Part shown: positions 5,321 to 6,144 of the stretch, one piece after another
How positions within the stretch are numbered: position 1 is the first letter of the stretch
Layout: each line of letters opens with the position of its first letter
Source of the DNA: Sphingobacterium sp.
Lineage (GTDB): Bacteria; Bacteroidota; Bacteroidia; SpSt-205
Assembly: GCA_028276345.1 (NCBI GenBank)
Contig: JAPYWM010000084.1
Coordinates: 1-6,144 of the forward strand
Direction of reading: 5' to 3'
DNA length: 6,144 nt
Notes under the pieces: generated by a model
Told to the model about the DNA's origin: nothing
The model's database searches: none
The model's input: only the letters and a program-made list of their open reading frames with translations
Program-made: the position numbers and the translations under genes

Positions 5321-5350
5321 CAATCCTCTTCCCCCGCACAGGAAATTTTG

Positions 5351-5358
5351 TAATCTTG
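5351..5358 (+). promoter_or_regulatory. -7 element (TAATCTTG) of the secreted-protein gene
   Basis: TAATCTTG has one mismatch to TAnnTTTG and stands 4 nt (CTCC) before ATG 5363. With the panD element it makes a compact divergent promoter in a 54-bp gap. Confidence 0.5.
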
Positions 5359-5362
5359 CTCC

Positions 5363-6144
5363 ATGGGCAAAGGATGGTGTGCGGGTCTCCTGCTACTCTT
5401 GGGATGGGCCCAGCTCCAAGATGACTTCTCCGATGGCGACTTTACGAATAGTCCCACCTGGAGCGGGACGGATGTGTATTGGACTATCACGCCCGACAAG
5501 CGCCTCCGGTCTAATGGGCCCAGTGCTACGGCTACTCTTTACCTCTCCACCCCCAATGCCCTGATAGACAATACCGAGTGGCGCTTTTGGGTGCGAGTAG
5601 CTTTCAATCCCTCCACGCAAAACTTTGCTCGGGTGTATCTCATAGCCGACCGGGCCGACCTCACGGATCCCAACCTGCAGGGCTACTACCTCAAGCTCGG
5701 CGGCATCACCGGCGCTGCCGATAGCTTAGAACTCTGGCTCCAAAACGGCTCTACCCACACCCGCCTCGCCGGCGGCATACCCGGCCGCTTCGGCGGTACG
5801 AACAACATCCTCCGCATTAAGGTCTACCGCTCCGCTGCCGGCCTCTGGGAAGTCTTCTCCGACACCCTGGGTAATGACACCTGGGAATCAGAGTTCGCCA
5901 TTACCGACCTCACCTTCACCACCACGGCCTACTTTGGCGTGTATTTCCAGCATACTTCCACTAACCGGCAAAATCTCTACTTTGACGACTTTTACATTGG
6001 GCCGCCGATTGTAGATACTACTGCCCCCCGCCTCACCGAAGTGGAAGTGCTGGGCGCTCAGCAGATAGCAGTAACGTTCAGTGAGCCTGTAGAGGTTACT
6101 TCCGCCCAGACGCCTGCGCACTACACGATCACGCCGGGGCCTAT
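5363..6144 (+). CDS. Secreted lamin-tail-type surface protein, N-terminal part (3' end outside window)
   Basis: The frame stays open for 260 codons to the window edge. A signal peptide is clear: MGKGW, then AGLLLLLGWAQ, with cleavage likely near residue 17-19 just before DDFSDGDF. Residues 20-212 form a beta-rich concanavalin/LamG-like module: an opening DDFSDGDFTNSPTWSG, then EWRFWVRVAFNPS (72-84), ARVYLIAD (89-96), GYYLKLGG (107-114), and closing YFDDFYIGPP (206-215). From 218, DTTAPRLTEVEV...QQIAVTFSEPVE is the start of an SbsA/Big_5-type Ig-like repeat. This order is what I know from Bacteroidota proteins annotated as lamin tail domain-containing, which are large, extracellular and often T9SS-exported with lamin-tail and gliding/CTD modules further on. 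Those parts are beyond the window, so the name rests on the N-terminus. Function is probably extracellular binding or degradation. Confidence 0.82.
   Translation, partial: MGKGWCAGLLLLLGWAQLQDDFSDGDFTNSPTWSGTDVYWTITPDKRLRSNGPSATATLYLSTPNALIDNTEWRFWVRVAFNPSTQNFARVYLIADRADLTDPNLQGYYLKLGGITGAADSLELWLQNGSTHTRLAGGIPGRFGGTNNILRIKVYRSAAGLWEVFSDTLGNDTWESEFAITDLTFTTTAYFGVYFQHTSTNRQNLYFDDFYIGPPIVDTTAPRLTEVEVLGAQQIAVTFSEPVEVTSAQTPAHYTITPGP

Noticed and set aside
1..6144. CRISPR array, tRNA, rRNA, transposase or integrase
   Set aside because: No regularly spaced repeats, no cloverleaf or rRNA sequence, and no recombinase motifs were found on either strand.

Overview
The window looks like chromosomal DNA of a Bacteroidota bacterium, probably a GC-rich lineage and possibly a thermophile (the last point is only an impression). 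Three things support the phylum: a type IX secretion C-terminal sorting domain (YPNP...G...L), a DUF4476-like secreted protein together with a 'lamin-tail protein' type N-terminus, and the Bacteroidota -7 promoter element TAnnTTTG (or a one-mismatch version), which repeatedly sits 4-6 nt before a start codon.

Left part (1-1803, + strand): the 3' end of a sensor histidine kinase, then a complete GalE-like NAD-dependent epimerase, then a small secreted DUF4476-like protein. The kinase stop codon TAG is also the first three bases of the epimerase's -7 element.

Middle part (1804-4022): a disturbed segment bounded by a 145-bp direct repeat (1666-1810 and 3878-4022, 139/145 identical). The repeat is the last 45 codons of the DUF4476-like gene, its stop codon and 7 bp beyond. 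Between the copies lie a hairpin-rich non-coding stretch with a possible 120-nt structured RNA, a strong terminator, a 5'-truncated T9SS cargo gene, a YbjQ/UPF0145 gene, an unplaced two-helix membrane protein, and the first few codons of a Shine-Dalgarno-led gene cut off by the second repeat copy. This resembles an insertion at a gene 3' end that regenerated that end, or a patchwork of truncated fragments; no integrase or transposase is visible.

Right part (4026-6144): a minus-strand pair, panD (aspartate 1-decarboxylase, pantothenate/CoA synthesis) followed with a 4-bp overlap by an AglD/UPF0104-type flippase-like membrane protein. Divergent from panD, across a 54-bp gap holding both -7 elements, begins a large secreted protein with a signal peptide and an Ig/SbsA-like repeat that runs off the window. 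It spans 782 bp and lacks a stop in the window.
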